DNA of 9,948 bases, taken from contig JAFMJU010000107.1 in assembly GCA_017853285.1 (NCBI GenBank), positions 1-9,948 of the forward strand. Reading direction: 5' to 3'. The notes beneath the pieces were generated by a model that ran no database searches, was not told where the DNA came from, and saw only the letters and a program-made list of their open reading frames with translations. The translations under genes were made by a program, and so were the position numbers. This DNA comes from Gemmataceae bacterium (GTDB taxonomy: Bacteria > Planctomycetota > Planctomycetia > Gemmatales > Gemmataceae). Below, piece by piece: positions 1 through 5,981 of the stretch. Position 1 is the stretch's first letter. Every line of letters begins with the position of its first letter.

Positions 1-1633
1 GCACGCGCCACCCCTCGAAGTAGGGCTTGGCATCGGCCGAGTAGAGGTTGGTGCCATCCGGGTGGGGTAGGGCTTCGTTGACGAAGCTGTAGAGTTCCAG
101 CCAGTTCAGGCGCTCCTGCTGTCCTGCGACACTGCTCTCGACTTTGCGTTTCTCGTCGTCCGTCGCCTTCACGGCGTTGTCGTAGGCCGATTTGCCGGCG
201 TCTACGGTGGATTTTGCCTTCTTGGCGTTGTCCACCTCGGCGATCACACTCGAATCGATGAAAGGCTTGGCTCCCACATAATTCCGCCATGCCAAACCAC
301 CCAGGCCCAGCAGCAGCAGGGCGGCCGCCGCGGTCGCCATCGGCTTCTTGGCGCGGATCATCCGCTCAAAGCGAATTTCCGGGGGCAGCAGGTTGACCTT
401 CAGGGTGCCCTTGTTGATGCCCTGCAGGGCCAATCCATAGGCGACAGCGTAGCTGAGCAGGTTGTCCCGGAAGGTCGTCTGGGAATCGACCTCACGGGTG
501 TCGAGGCGCTCGAAGGACTCGGGCAGGTTGACCTGGAGCTGCAGTTTCTCCTGCAGGTACTTCTGCAGGCCCGGCAGCTTGAAGGCGTTGCCCAGTCCCA
601 CCAGGTGGGTGATCTCGGCGCTGCGGTTGGTGTTGCTGAAGTAGGTCAGCGCCCGCTGAAGCTCGTTGACAAAGTCGGAGTAGACGGGCTTCAGGGCGGC
701 CAGGATGGTCTTCAGGTCGGGCCCATCCTTGCCGACGCCCTTGGTGGCGTTGCGCTTGATGTGCTCGGCCTTGGCGAAGGTGAGCTTGAGCTCCTTGGTC
801 AGTGCGCGGGTGAAATGGTTGCCGCCGATGTTCACCGGCCGCTGCATGATGGTCTTGCCGCCGTTGGTGACCACCAGTGTGGATTCGTCCGCCCCAACAT
901 CCAGCGCTGCGATGCAGCGGCTGGAGGAGCTGGAACCATCGTCATCCTCGGGCTTGCCGGTGGGCGGGTCCTTCTTCAATTGGTCGAAGATGAGGTAGTT
1001 GGCCAGCGCCAGGGGCGACATCTGGATGGTGTGCACCTCCATATTCGCGTCTTTGTAGCTCTGCAGCTCACGCTGGATGGCGTCGCGCTTCATGGCGAAC
1101 AGGCCGATTTCGGTGTCGATGGCCATGCCCTCGATCACCATCCCCTGGCCCAGCTTCTGGAAGTCCCAGACCACCTCCTCCAGGCTGAAGGGGATCTGCT
1201 GGCGGGCCTCGAATGCCACGATGTCCTTGATCCGCTTCTCCTCCACCGGGGGAAGCTTCACGAAGCGAACCAGCCCGCTTTTGCCGGGCACGGCGATGGC
1301 GAGATGGTCACCCTTCCAGCTGTTCCGCTTCAGGAAGGTCTCAAGCGCCTCGCGGATGAGCGCGTCCTTGTCGGCATCCGGCTGGCTGAGGATCTTGGCG
1401 TGCTCGATGTAGTCGAAGTGGGTCGCCACAACCTGGCCGTCGCGTTCCTCGAGCCGGATCGCCTTCAGCCCGCACTGGCCTAGGTCAAGGCCCCAGACCC
1501 CCTTGTTGTGTTTGGTGGCGGCCGCTTTTTCCGCCTTGGCGGGCTTGGCCTTCTTGACCTTGGTTTTTTCCTTGGGAGCGGCGGCTTGCTCCTCGCCGTT
1601 ACCCTCGGTCCCAGCGGTTTCTTCCTTGGCCAT
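1..1633 (-). CDS. pilM: PilM-like type IV pilus/secretion assembly ATPase with PilN-like membrane segment (3' end cut by window)
   Basis: 544 residues are visible and the frame runs off the left edge. PilM is a cytoplasmic actin-fold ATPase that binds the PilN N-terminus at the inner membrane in type IV pilus and type II secretion systems. Residues 1-44 are a low-complexity Lys/Ala/Glu/Pro tail. Actin-type nucleotide motifs follow: GVWGLDLGQCGLKAI (45-59), ALDVGADESTLVV (243-255) and HLVGLGNAFKLPGL (343-356). Next comes LKVNLLPPEIRFER (411-424), which resembles the PilN N-terminal 'INLLP' motif. A hydrophobic Ala/Leu segment (about 431-448) and a polar, probably coiled-coil region (about 465-510) complete what is visible. 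The PilM core is usually about 350 residues, so this looks like a PilM-PilN fusion (inferred). The ATG start is fixed by an in-frame TGA two codons upstream. Only a weak purine stretch (GGGGGCG) precedes it. Partner pilus genes would lie beyond the window. Confidence 0.88.
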   Translation of the reverse strand, partial: MAKEETAGTEGNGEEQAAAPKEKTKVKKAKPAKAEKAAATKHNKGVWGLDLGQCGLKAIRLEERDGQVVATHFDYIEHAKILSQPDADKDALIREALETFLKRNSWKGDHLAIAVPGKSGLVRFVKLPPVEEKRIKDIVAFEARQQIPFSLEEVVWDFQKLGQGMVIEGMAIDTEIGLFAMKRDAIQRELQSYKDANMEVHTIQMSPLALANYLIFDQLKKDPPTGKPEDDDGSSSSSRCIAALDVGADESTLVVTNGGKTIMQRPVNIGGNHFTRALTKELKLTFAKAEHIKRNATKGVGKDGPDLKTILAALKPVYSDFVNELQRALTYFSNTNRSAEITHLVGLGNAFKLPGLQKYLQEKLQLQVNLPESFERLDTREVDSQTTFRDNLLSYAVAYGLALQGINKGTLKVNLLPPEIRFERMIRAKKPMATAAAALLLLGLGGLAWRNYVGAKPFIDSSVIAEVDNAKKAKSTVDAGKSAYDNAVKATDDEKRKVESSVAGQQERLNWLELYSFVNEALPHPDGTNLYSADAKPYFEGWRV

Positions 1634-1764
1634 GATTCACGCCCCCGCACCGTTCGCCGAATCGATTTCGCTGTTTGCCGGTTGCCAGGGAGACCCCATG
1701 GATCCCCCGAGGGTGCCACCGACCACGAAATGTCCAGAAATTCCCGATTGGAACAGACTTCGGG

Positions 1765-1793
1765 AAACTAACACCCCCCGGTGGGAGGGTCAA
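1765..1793 (-). promoter_or_regulatory. Candidate sigma70-like promoter for pilM
   Basis: On the - strand a TTGACC hexamer (1788-1793) and a TAGTTT hexamer (1765-1770) are separated by exactly 17 bases. The -35 matches consensus at 5 of 6 positions and the -10 at only 3 of 6. The site lies downstream of the terminator at 1919-1954 and would leave a leader of roughly 125 bases before the pilM ATG. The position is sensible, but the weak -10 keeps confidence low. Confidence 0.33.
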
Positions 1794-1918
1794 CGCCCCG
1801 AGGCCCCTACCGGGCCACCTTTGGCACCCCGACCCGCCCACCCAACCGTTTGTGACGATTGGCGGGGCCGCTAGCCAGGGTTCCCGGTCCCGGGAATAAC
1901 CGACACCCTGAAAACACA

Positions 1919-1954
1919 CACCGGCGGCCGGGCGTTTGCGCCCGGCCGCCGGTG
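1919..1954 (-). terminator. Rho-independent terminator of the 64-codon gene
   Basis: This is a perfect inverted repeat of 16 base pairs (arms 1919-1934 and 1939-1954) around a four-base loop, almost entirely G and C. Read on the - strand, the stem is followed by TGTGTTTTC, a short U-rich tract. It begins about 40 bases after the stop codon at 1992-1994, so it most likely ends that transcript and insulates pilM. Read on the + strand the following sequence is less T-rich (GGAAATCAATTTTGG), and there is no + gene upstream. Confidence 0.8.
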
Positions 1955-1991
1955 GAAATCAATTTTGGAAAACCGGATTAACCCGGCGATT

Positions 1992-2186
1992 TCAACTGGA
2001 CTGGGTGCCCGCCACCGGTTTGGAGGCGATTTTGCGAACCCGCACGGGCCTTGGCCCATTTCCCAGGGAGCAGATCAACTCCCGCCTGGCTTCCAGCTCA
2101 TCCTGGCTGCCGTCGCAGCGCATCACACCTTTGCAACGCTTGCCCTCAGGGGTGTTTCCTTCCCAAATGAGCACAAAACCTTCCAT
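1992..2186 (-). CDS. Small hypothetical protein (64 aa)
   Basis: I do not recognise this family. The protein is small, soluble and basic at its C-terminus. It begins MEGFVLIWEG, continues with two spaced cysteines (KRCKGVMRCDG, about residues 17-27), a charged helix-like stretch (SQDELEARRELICSLG, about 28-43) and a tail rich in Pro, Arg and Lys. It has no signal peptide or membrane segment. The frame stays open for 26 more codons upstream to an ATG at 2264. The start at 2186 is preferred because AAGGAGGA lies five bases in front of it, whereas the upstream ATG has no such site and its extra residues look random. A strong terminator follows at 1919-1954. Site, start, stop and terminator in correct order argue for a real single-gene transcript. 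The spaced cysteines could bind metal, but that is speculation. Confidence 0.65.
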   Translation of the reverse strand: MEGFVLIWEGNTPEGKRCKGVMRCDGSQDELEARRELICSLGNGPRPVRVRKIASKPVAGTQSS

Positions 2187-2190
2187 ACTC

Positions 2191-2198
2191 TCCTCCTT
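2191..2198 (-). promoter_or_regulatory. Strong Shine-Dalgarno of the 64-codon gene
   Basis: AAGGAGGA on the - strand, with AGGAGG ending five bases before the ATG at 2186-2184. This is the strongest ribosome binding site in the window and decides the start of the gene in favour of the internal ATG. Confidence 0.75.
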
Positions 2199-2368
2199 GA
2201 CGACCCCAAACGCTCCCTGCGAACCCAGCCGGCGGGGCTTCCTGCCCCCGGATGAATCAGCCAATGCGAGGTGCTTGTACCCGGATGAAGTTTCGGGAAC
2301 CAGCGCATCTAATAGGGTCCATGAATATGAGTAGATTGGGTTAATTGAAAGCTATGGGGTATTTGAGA

Positions 2369-2399
2369 AAGGCCTGAATCATGCCTTCTTTTTGGTTTT
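2369..2399 (+). terminator. Weak terminator-like hairpin with T-tract
   Basis: A five-base-pair stem (2369-2373 with 2383-2387) and nine-base loop are followed by CTTTTTGGTTTT on the + strand. No + gene lies upstream, so if it works it would end a small RNA or readthrough transcript starting between about 2190 and 2360. The stem is short and the match may be chance. Confidence 0.25.
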
Positions 2400-2573
2400 A
2401 ACCGGCTAATTGAGGGAAATAGTCAAACTGGCTGGGAGTTCGACTGTCTGTTTGTTAGCCTGCCGGTTTGACCGGCATGCCACCGGGAGAAAGACTAGCC
2501 AGCCGAAGTCTCCCTGCAATGCGGTGGGCCGGCTGATTCCCAGGCGCAACCGGACCCATGGCAGGACCACGGC

Positions 2574-3725
2574 ATGAGTTTTTTCGGCGGACGGCTGAGT
2601 TTTCAACGCTTCAAGGTGAACGGCGGGGCCCCGCGCACCTTCACGGAAGACCATTTGGAGAAACTGGCAGATTTTGGCATGGGGCGTCAGCGGATCGCCT
2701 CCGCCGATGGGATGGATGCCGGGTGGATCGCCGGTGACCATATCCTCGACAAGCAATTCTCGCTCGAAAAAAATGTCATCATCGATGCCCTCCAGTGGGC
2801 GCTGCGGATCGACACGCTCAAACTGCCCCCCGAACTGCTGCGTGCCTACACCGCCGAGGAACTGGCCGCCCTGGCGGCTGGCAACCCGTCCGGCCATCCC
2901 AGCAATCGCCAGCGCAAGGAGGCCCGCGACCGCGCCAAGGATCGGCTGGAGCAGGAATCAAAGGACGGTCGTTTCCTGAAACGCAAATCCTCCGCGCTGA
3001 TGTGGGACGGACTCTCCGGCGAAATGCTGGTTTCAGGTGTCACCCCGGCGGTTCTGGAAAAGCTGACCGGGCTGGTGCACCAAACCTTCGAGCGCCAGAT
3101 TGAACCGCTCACCTCAGGCCGGCTCGCATTCCAGTTGAGCGAGGTCCGCGGCCGTACCCGCGCGATCGATGACGCCGAACCCACCGTGTTCCTACCCGGC
3201 AAGACCCCGGCCCGTTTGCAATGGAGCTCCGATGAATCCAGCAAAGACTTCCTGGGCAACGAGTTTTTCGCCTGGCTGTGGCACACCCTGGAGCAGGAAA
3301 CCGACACCTTGACCCTGGCGGACGGTTCCGAGGCCACCATCACCCTGGTGAAGACCCTGTCCCTCGAATGTCCCCGGGGTGAGACCGGCAAGGAAACCAT
3401 CACCGCGGACGCGCCGACACGCCTTCCGGAAGCCCGGCGGGCTCTGGCTTCGGGCAAGCTGCCCCGCCGCCTGGGGCTGATGATGGCCCGGCACGATGAA
3501 CCGTACGAATTTTCCTGGTCGGCCGAGACCTTGGCCGTTTCGGGGCTCAAATTGCCCGAGACCGAGGCCAGCGAGGAGCGTCCGCGCATCGAGGAGCGGC
3601 TCGCGCAAACCCGGTCCTTCCTGGAAACCATCGACCTGGTCTTCGATGCCTTCCTTGAGCGCAGGACTTCCGCCAAATGGCCCGAGGAGACGGCGCGCAT
3701 CCAGAAATGGATGCAGCAGGGCTGA
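2574..3725 (+). CDS. RdgC-like recombination-associated protein with extra C-terminal domain
   Basis: 383 residues, cytoplasmic, with no signal peptide. RdgC of proteobacteria (about 300 residues) forms a ring on duplex DNA and restrains RecA. The N-terminal 190 residues follow the RdgC pattern. A short strand opens the protein (FFGGRLSFQRF, 3-13). A mid-domain stretch resembles the 'vi+qal' region (KNVIIDALQWAL, 66-77). A Lys/Arg-rich helix (about 112-130) leads into a strand like the RdgC 'sqTMMWID' segment (KRKSSALMWDGLSGEMLV, 136-153). The rest resembles 'LLRKSLGSLPVVPL' (about 161-180). From about residue 224 (KDFLGNEFFAWLWHTLEQET) it departs from E. coli RdgC in sequence and has a long acidic C-terminal helix region (about 328-383). 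AGGA seven bases before the ATG supports the start. It probably forms an operon with the ureohydrolase 36 bases downstream. The family call rests on remembered motif resemblance and should be tested by profile search. Confidence 0.55.
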   Translation: MSFFGGRLSFQRFKVNGGAPRTFTEDHLEKLADFGMGRQRIASADGMDAGWIAGDHILDKQFSLEKNVIIDALQWALRIDTLKLPPELLRAYTAEELAALAAGNPSGHPSNRQRKEARDRAKDRLEQESKDGRFLKRKSSALMWDGLSGEMLVSGVTPAVLEKLTGLVHQTFERQIEPLTSGRLAFQLSEVRGRTRAIDDAEPTVFLPGKTPARLQWSSDESSKDFLGNEFFAWLWHTLEQETDTLTLADGSEATITLVKTLSLECPRGETGKETITADAPTRLPEARRALASGKLPRRLGLMMARHDEPYEFSWSAETLAVSGLKLPETEASEERPRIEERLAQTRSFLETIDLVFDAFLERRTSAKWPEETARIQKWMQQG

Positions 3726-3761
3726 GCGTGGTTTCGTCCGGCCCCGGCAAGGAGCACCCCA

Positions 3762-4646
3762 ATGAGCCAGCACCATGGCCGACCGGCATCCATGCCGCCC
3801 GCCAACCGCGTGGTGATCTTCCCGCTGGACAACTTCGGTTCGCCGGGCACCAGCGAGGGCGCGCGCCATCTGGGCGAGGCGGTGCGCGAGATCCTGGCCG
3901 ATTTCCGTCGCGAGACGGTGCCCACCCGCGCCAACGCCTGGTGCCCCAACACGCGCCTGGTGGAGGCCTCCTTCGACACCATCGGCGAGCTGTCGCTGTG
4001 GCGCTCCCGCGGTCACCGGCTGGCCGAGAAAACCTTTTCCCGGGGAGAGCATCTGGTTTGGCTGGGCGGCAACCACCTGTCGGTGCTCCCGGTGCTGGAT
4101 GTGATCGCGGGCGACCCCAAAGCCGGTGTGGTGCAACTGGATGCCCATGTCGACATCCACCGGTTCCACGACACTGTGGAGGATCTCTCGCACGGCAATT
4201 TCCTGCGCCATCTAAACTGGGGCGGGGCGCCTCGGCTGGTGCATTTGGGCAACCGCGACCTGCTGATTCCAGCCGGGGAAAAAAGGCGTTTCCTCGCGGA
4301 GGAAATCACTGCCGAACAATGGATCGCCGATGAGGCGGCCACCCTGGCCCGGGTGGCGAGGACGACCGGGGGTTGGGACCGCATCCTCATCGATCTGGAT
4401 GTCGATGTGTTTGATCCCGGGTTCCTGCCCGGCATGGCCCGGCCCGTGCCATGTGGTGTCGATGGCTGGCGGGTGCTGCGCCTGATGGAATCAATGCCGG
4501 TGAACAAAGTGGCCGGTCTGGCGATCAGCGAATACAGCCCGGGAAAAGACACGGGGGACCGGGGTTTGGAAATCCTGGCCTGGCTGCTGGAACGCTGGCT
4601 GGTGGGTCGGGCTGAAAGGCTGCTTTCCCTGGTGGAAGGGGCCTAG
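3762..4646 (+). CDS. Arginase/agmatinase/formimidoylglutamase-family ureohydrolase
   Basis: 294 residues, the usual size for this cytosolic binuclear-manganese family, whose members hydrolyse guanidino or formimino groups (arginine, agmatine, formimidoylglutamate and others). The metal ligands appear in the family order. They are H105 in GGNH (102-105), D127/H129/D131 in QLDAHVDIH (125-133), and D213/D215 in DLDVDVFDPGFLPG (211-224). SHGNF (143-147) matches the loop carrying the catalytic-site His, and E257 in SEYSP matches the conserved late Glu. One departure is GGNH where the family usually has GGDH. The substrate cannot be told from sequence alone, because the substrate-selecting loops are not of a type I recognise. 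AAGGAG seven bases before the ATG fixes the start. It lies 36 bases after the rdgC-like stop on the same strand, so co-transcription is likely. No terminator follows before the converging barrel gene. Confidence 0.85.
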   Translation: MSQHHGRPASMPPANRVVIFPLDNFGSPGTSEGARHLGEAVREILADFRRETVPTRANAWCPNTRLVEASFDTIGELSLWRSRGHRLAEKTFSRGEHLVWLGGNHLSVLPVLDVIAGDPKAGVVQLDAHVDIHRFHDTVEDLSHGNFLRHLNWGGAPRLVHLGNRDLLIPAGEKRRFLAEEITAEQWIADEAATLARVARTTGGWDRILIDLDVDVFDPGFLPGMARPVPCGVDGWRVLRLMESMPVNKVAGLAISEYSPGKDTGDRGLEILAWLLERWLVGRAERLLSLVEGA

Positions 4647-4651
4647 ACTGT

Positions 4652-5899
4652 TCACCAGCGGATGATGAAATCTGCCGCAGCCGTGAAAAGGCTGTGGCTG
4701 CCGTTGTAGGCCATCGAATTCGCGTTGTTGTCCAACCGTACCTCGGGCCGGAGCCACAGCCCGTCGCGCACCTTCCAGACCGAACCCAGCGTGTAGGTGG
4801 TGTATACCCCCTGGAATCCGGTGCGCACTCCGAACGGATCGTCAAAAACCTCAAAGCGGAATGTCGCCGCCAACTCTTCATTGAAGGTGTAGGTGAGGTA
4901 GTTGATGAACCCGTACCACGAGGCGTTGCCCTGGTAATACCGTGGGTAGGAGCCATCCGGCATGTTGAAGGCGCCATCGATGCCATTTTCCAGGCTGTAC
5001 ATCATGTCCAGCGTGTAATTCAGCCGATCTGAAACCGAAATCAGGTCCCGGCTGAGATAAAGCTCAAAGACATCAAAGGTGCGGCCCTGCATCAGCCGCA
5101 TGTCGTAGGTGTTGTCGCCCAGTGTGGTGTTGAACGCCCAGGCGGTGTGCCGGTCGTCGCTGTCGTACCGTAGCCCACCCAGGTACATCGGCCCTGATGC
5201 CGGGCCGAAGAACACATCGTTTCCTGAGGTGATCCCGTTGGTCCATGTCCAGTTGGCCGACAGGTGCGTGGTGGCCAGCAGGCCCGCGCTGGTGAACGGG
5301 TTGTTCATGAAGGTGAGCGCGCGGGAAACGAGGCGGTTGTTGGTCGGGTCGACCGACTCGTTGCACAGGATGGTGAAGAAGCGGCCCGCCTTGATGTCGG
5401 TGCGCAGTTCCGGCAGCCATGCTTGCACCCAGAACTCGGGAATATCCACGCCGTAGGTGTTGGGTTGGCCGTTGTTGGCGGAAAGCTGGCCGGTCATCAG
5501 GTTGTTGGCGACTGTGAACCGGTAATCCGTTCCCGGCAGGATGGAATAGGTGCGGAACCCCCAGTGGAAGGAATCGGAGTCGGTATCGATGGGTTTCTCG
5601 ACGATGAGCGTGTTTTGTTCCAGTTGGAACTGGTTGCCCAGGTAATTCATGCCCATGGGCAGGTTGTTGCCGGTGTTGCTGGCGGCGGTGAAGTTGCCGT
5701 TCGTGAAGCCCCGCAGGACGATCCCGTGGTCCCCAAGCCAACTGCCGGTCGGTGTGGGTTCCAGAAGTCTTTGCAGCCACCCGGTCGCGTCCTTCTGGCC
5801 GACCATTTCGCCGGTTGCGCGCTCTCCGGGCGGCGTTGCCTCCAGCGATGCCTGCCCTGGCAATTCCCAAAGCAGGCAAACCATGAAAATTGACTGCAT
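4652..5899 (-). CDS. BBP2-type (OmpL-like) outer-membrane beta-barrel porin, copy 2
   Basis: 415 residues. A short hydrophobic leader (MQSIFMVCLLWELPGQA, likely cut near residue 17) is followed by a variable linker. The beta-barrel runs from about residue 58 (GIVLRGFTNGNFTAAS) to the end. Alternating aromatic and polar strands, Asn/Gly-rich turns and a C-terminal strand ending in Trp (ADFIIRW) are the usual marks of a barrel recognised by the BAM insertion machinery. The pattern fits the putative beta-barrel porin-2 family common in Planctomycetota; the solute is unknown. AGGA seven bases upstream supports the ATG at 5899. It is a close paralogue of the gene directly upstream (5982-7352). Segments such as MNYLGNQFQLEQNTLI, SRALTFMNNPFT and NGITSGNDVFFGPA are identical or nearly so. 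The leader lacks the usual basic residues at its N-terminus, as in the paralogue. Confidence 0.85.
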   Translation of the reverse strand: MQSIFMVCLLWELPGQASLEATPPGERATGEMVGQKDATGWLQRLLEPTPTGSWLGDHGIVLRGFTNGNFTAASNTGNNLPMGMNYLGNQFQLEQNTLIVEKPIDTDSDSFHWGFRTYSILPGTDYRFTVANNLMTGQLSANNGQPNTYGVDIPEFWVQAWLPELRTDIKAGRFFTILCNESVDPTNNRLVSRALTFMNNPFTSAGLLATTHLSANWTWTNGITSGNDVFFGPASGPMYLGGLRYDSDDRHTAWAFNTTLGDNTYDMRLMQGRTFDVFELYLSRDLISVSDRLNYTLDMMYSLENGIDGAFNMPDGSYPRYYQGNASWYGFINYLTYTFNEELAATFRFEVFDDPFGVRTGFQGVYTTYTLGSVWKVRDGLWLRPEVRLDNNANSMAYNGSHSLFTAAADFIIRW

Positions 5900-5926
5900 G
5901 GCGCGGTCCTACTTTTGGAACGGCAC

Positions 5927-5956
5927 CGGGCCCCGGAAGCTTTCTTCCGGGGCCCG
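5927..5956. terminator. Hairpin between the two porin genes (terminator-like or attenuator)
   Basis: A 13-base-pair GC-rich stem (5927-5939 with 5944-5956) closes a four-base loop in the 82-base gap between the barrel genes. There is no T-tract on either side. It may partly terminate or stabilise the 3' end of the upstream porin message, giving unequal expression of the two copies, rather than act as a full intrinsic terminator. Flanking GGAACG and CGTTCC can extend the stem in an alternative pairing. Confidence 0.5.
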
Positions 5957-5981
5957 TTCCCAGTCGGGAATCAAGGTTGCG

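Larger units (their letters stand above)
1634..1991. other. Non-coding gap between pilM and the 64-codon gene
   Basis: There is no convincing gene here: the open frames on both strands lack family resemblance and a ribosome binding site. The gap holds the pilM leader, a candidate promoter (1765-1793) and the terminator hairpin of the upstream - strand gene (1919-1954). Confidence 0.6.
2187..2573. other. Divergent intergenic region between the 64-codon gene and the rdgC-like gene
   Basis: These 387 bases separate two outward-facing genes and should hold both promoters. The middle part (about 2310-2460) is clearly more A+T-rich than its surroundings, as expected for promoter DNA, but I could not pick a convincing -35/-10 pair. 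It contains a weak terminator-like hairpin (2369-2399) and a small perfect hairpin with arms 2461-2467 and 2471-2477. No coding frame with a ribosome binding site is visible. Confidence 0.55.

Noticed and set aside
605..1483. + strand open frame of 292 codons opposite pilM
   Set aside because: Antisense shadow of pilM: codons mirror the - strand gene and no domain is recognisable.
2846..3982. - strand open frame of 378 codons opposite the rdgC-like gene
   Set aside because: Ser/Arg-rich shadow composition. It spans the end of one + gene and the start of the next, both of which have good Shine-Dalgarno sites.
4674..4698. Nine-base-pair inverted repeat near the 3' end of porin copy 2, considered as a terminator for the + strand operon
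   Set aside because: It lies inside coding sequence for the terminal beta-strand region, contains a G-T pair and has no T-tract after it.
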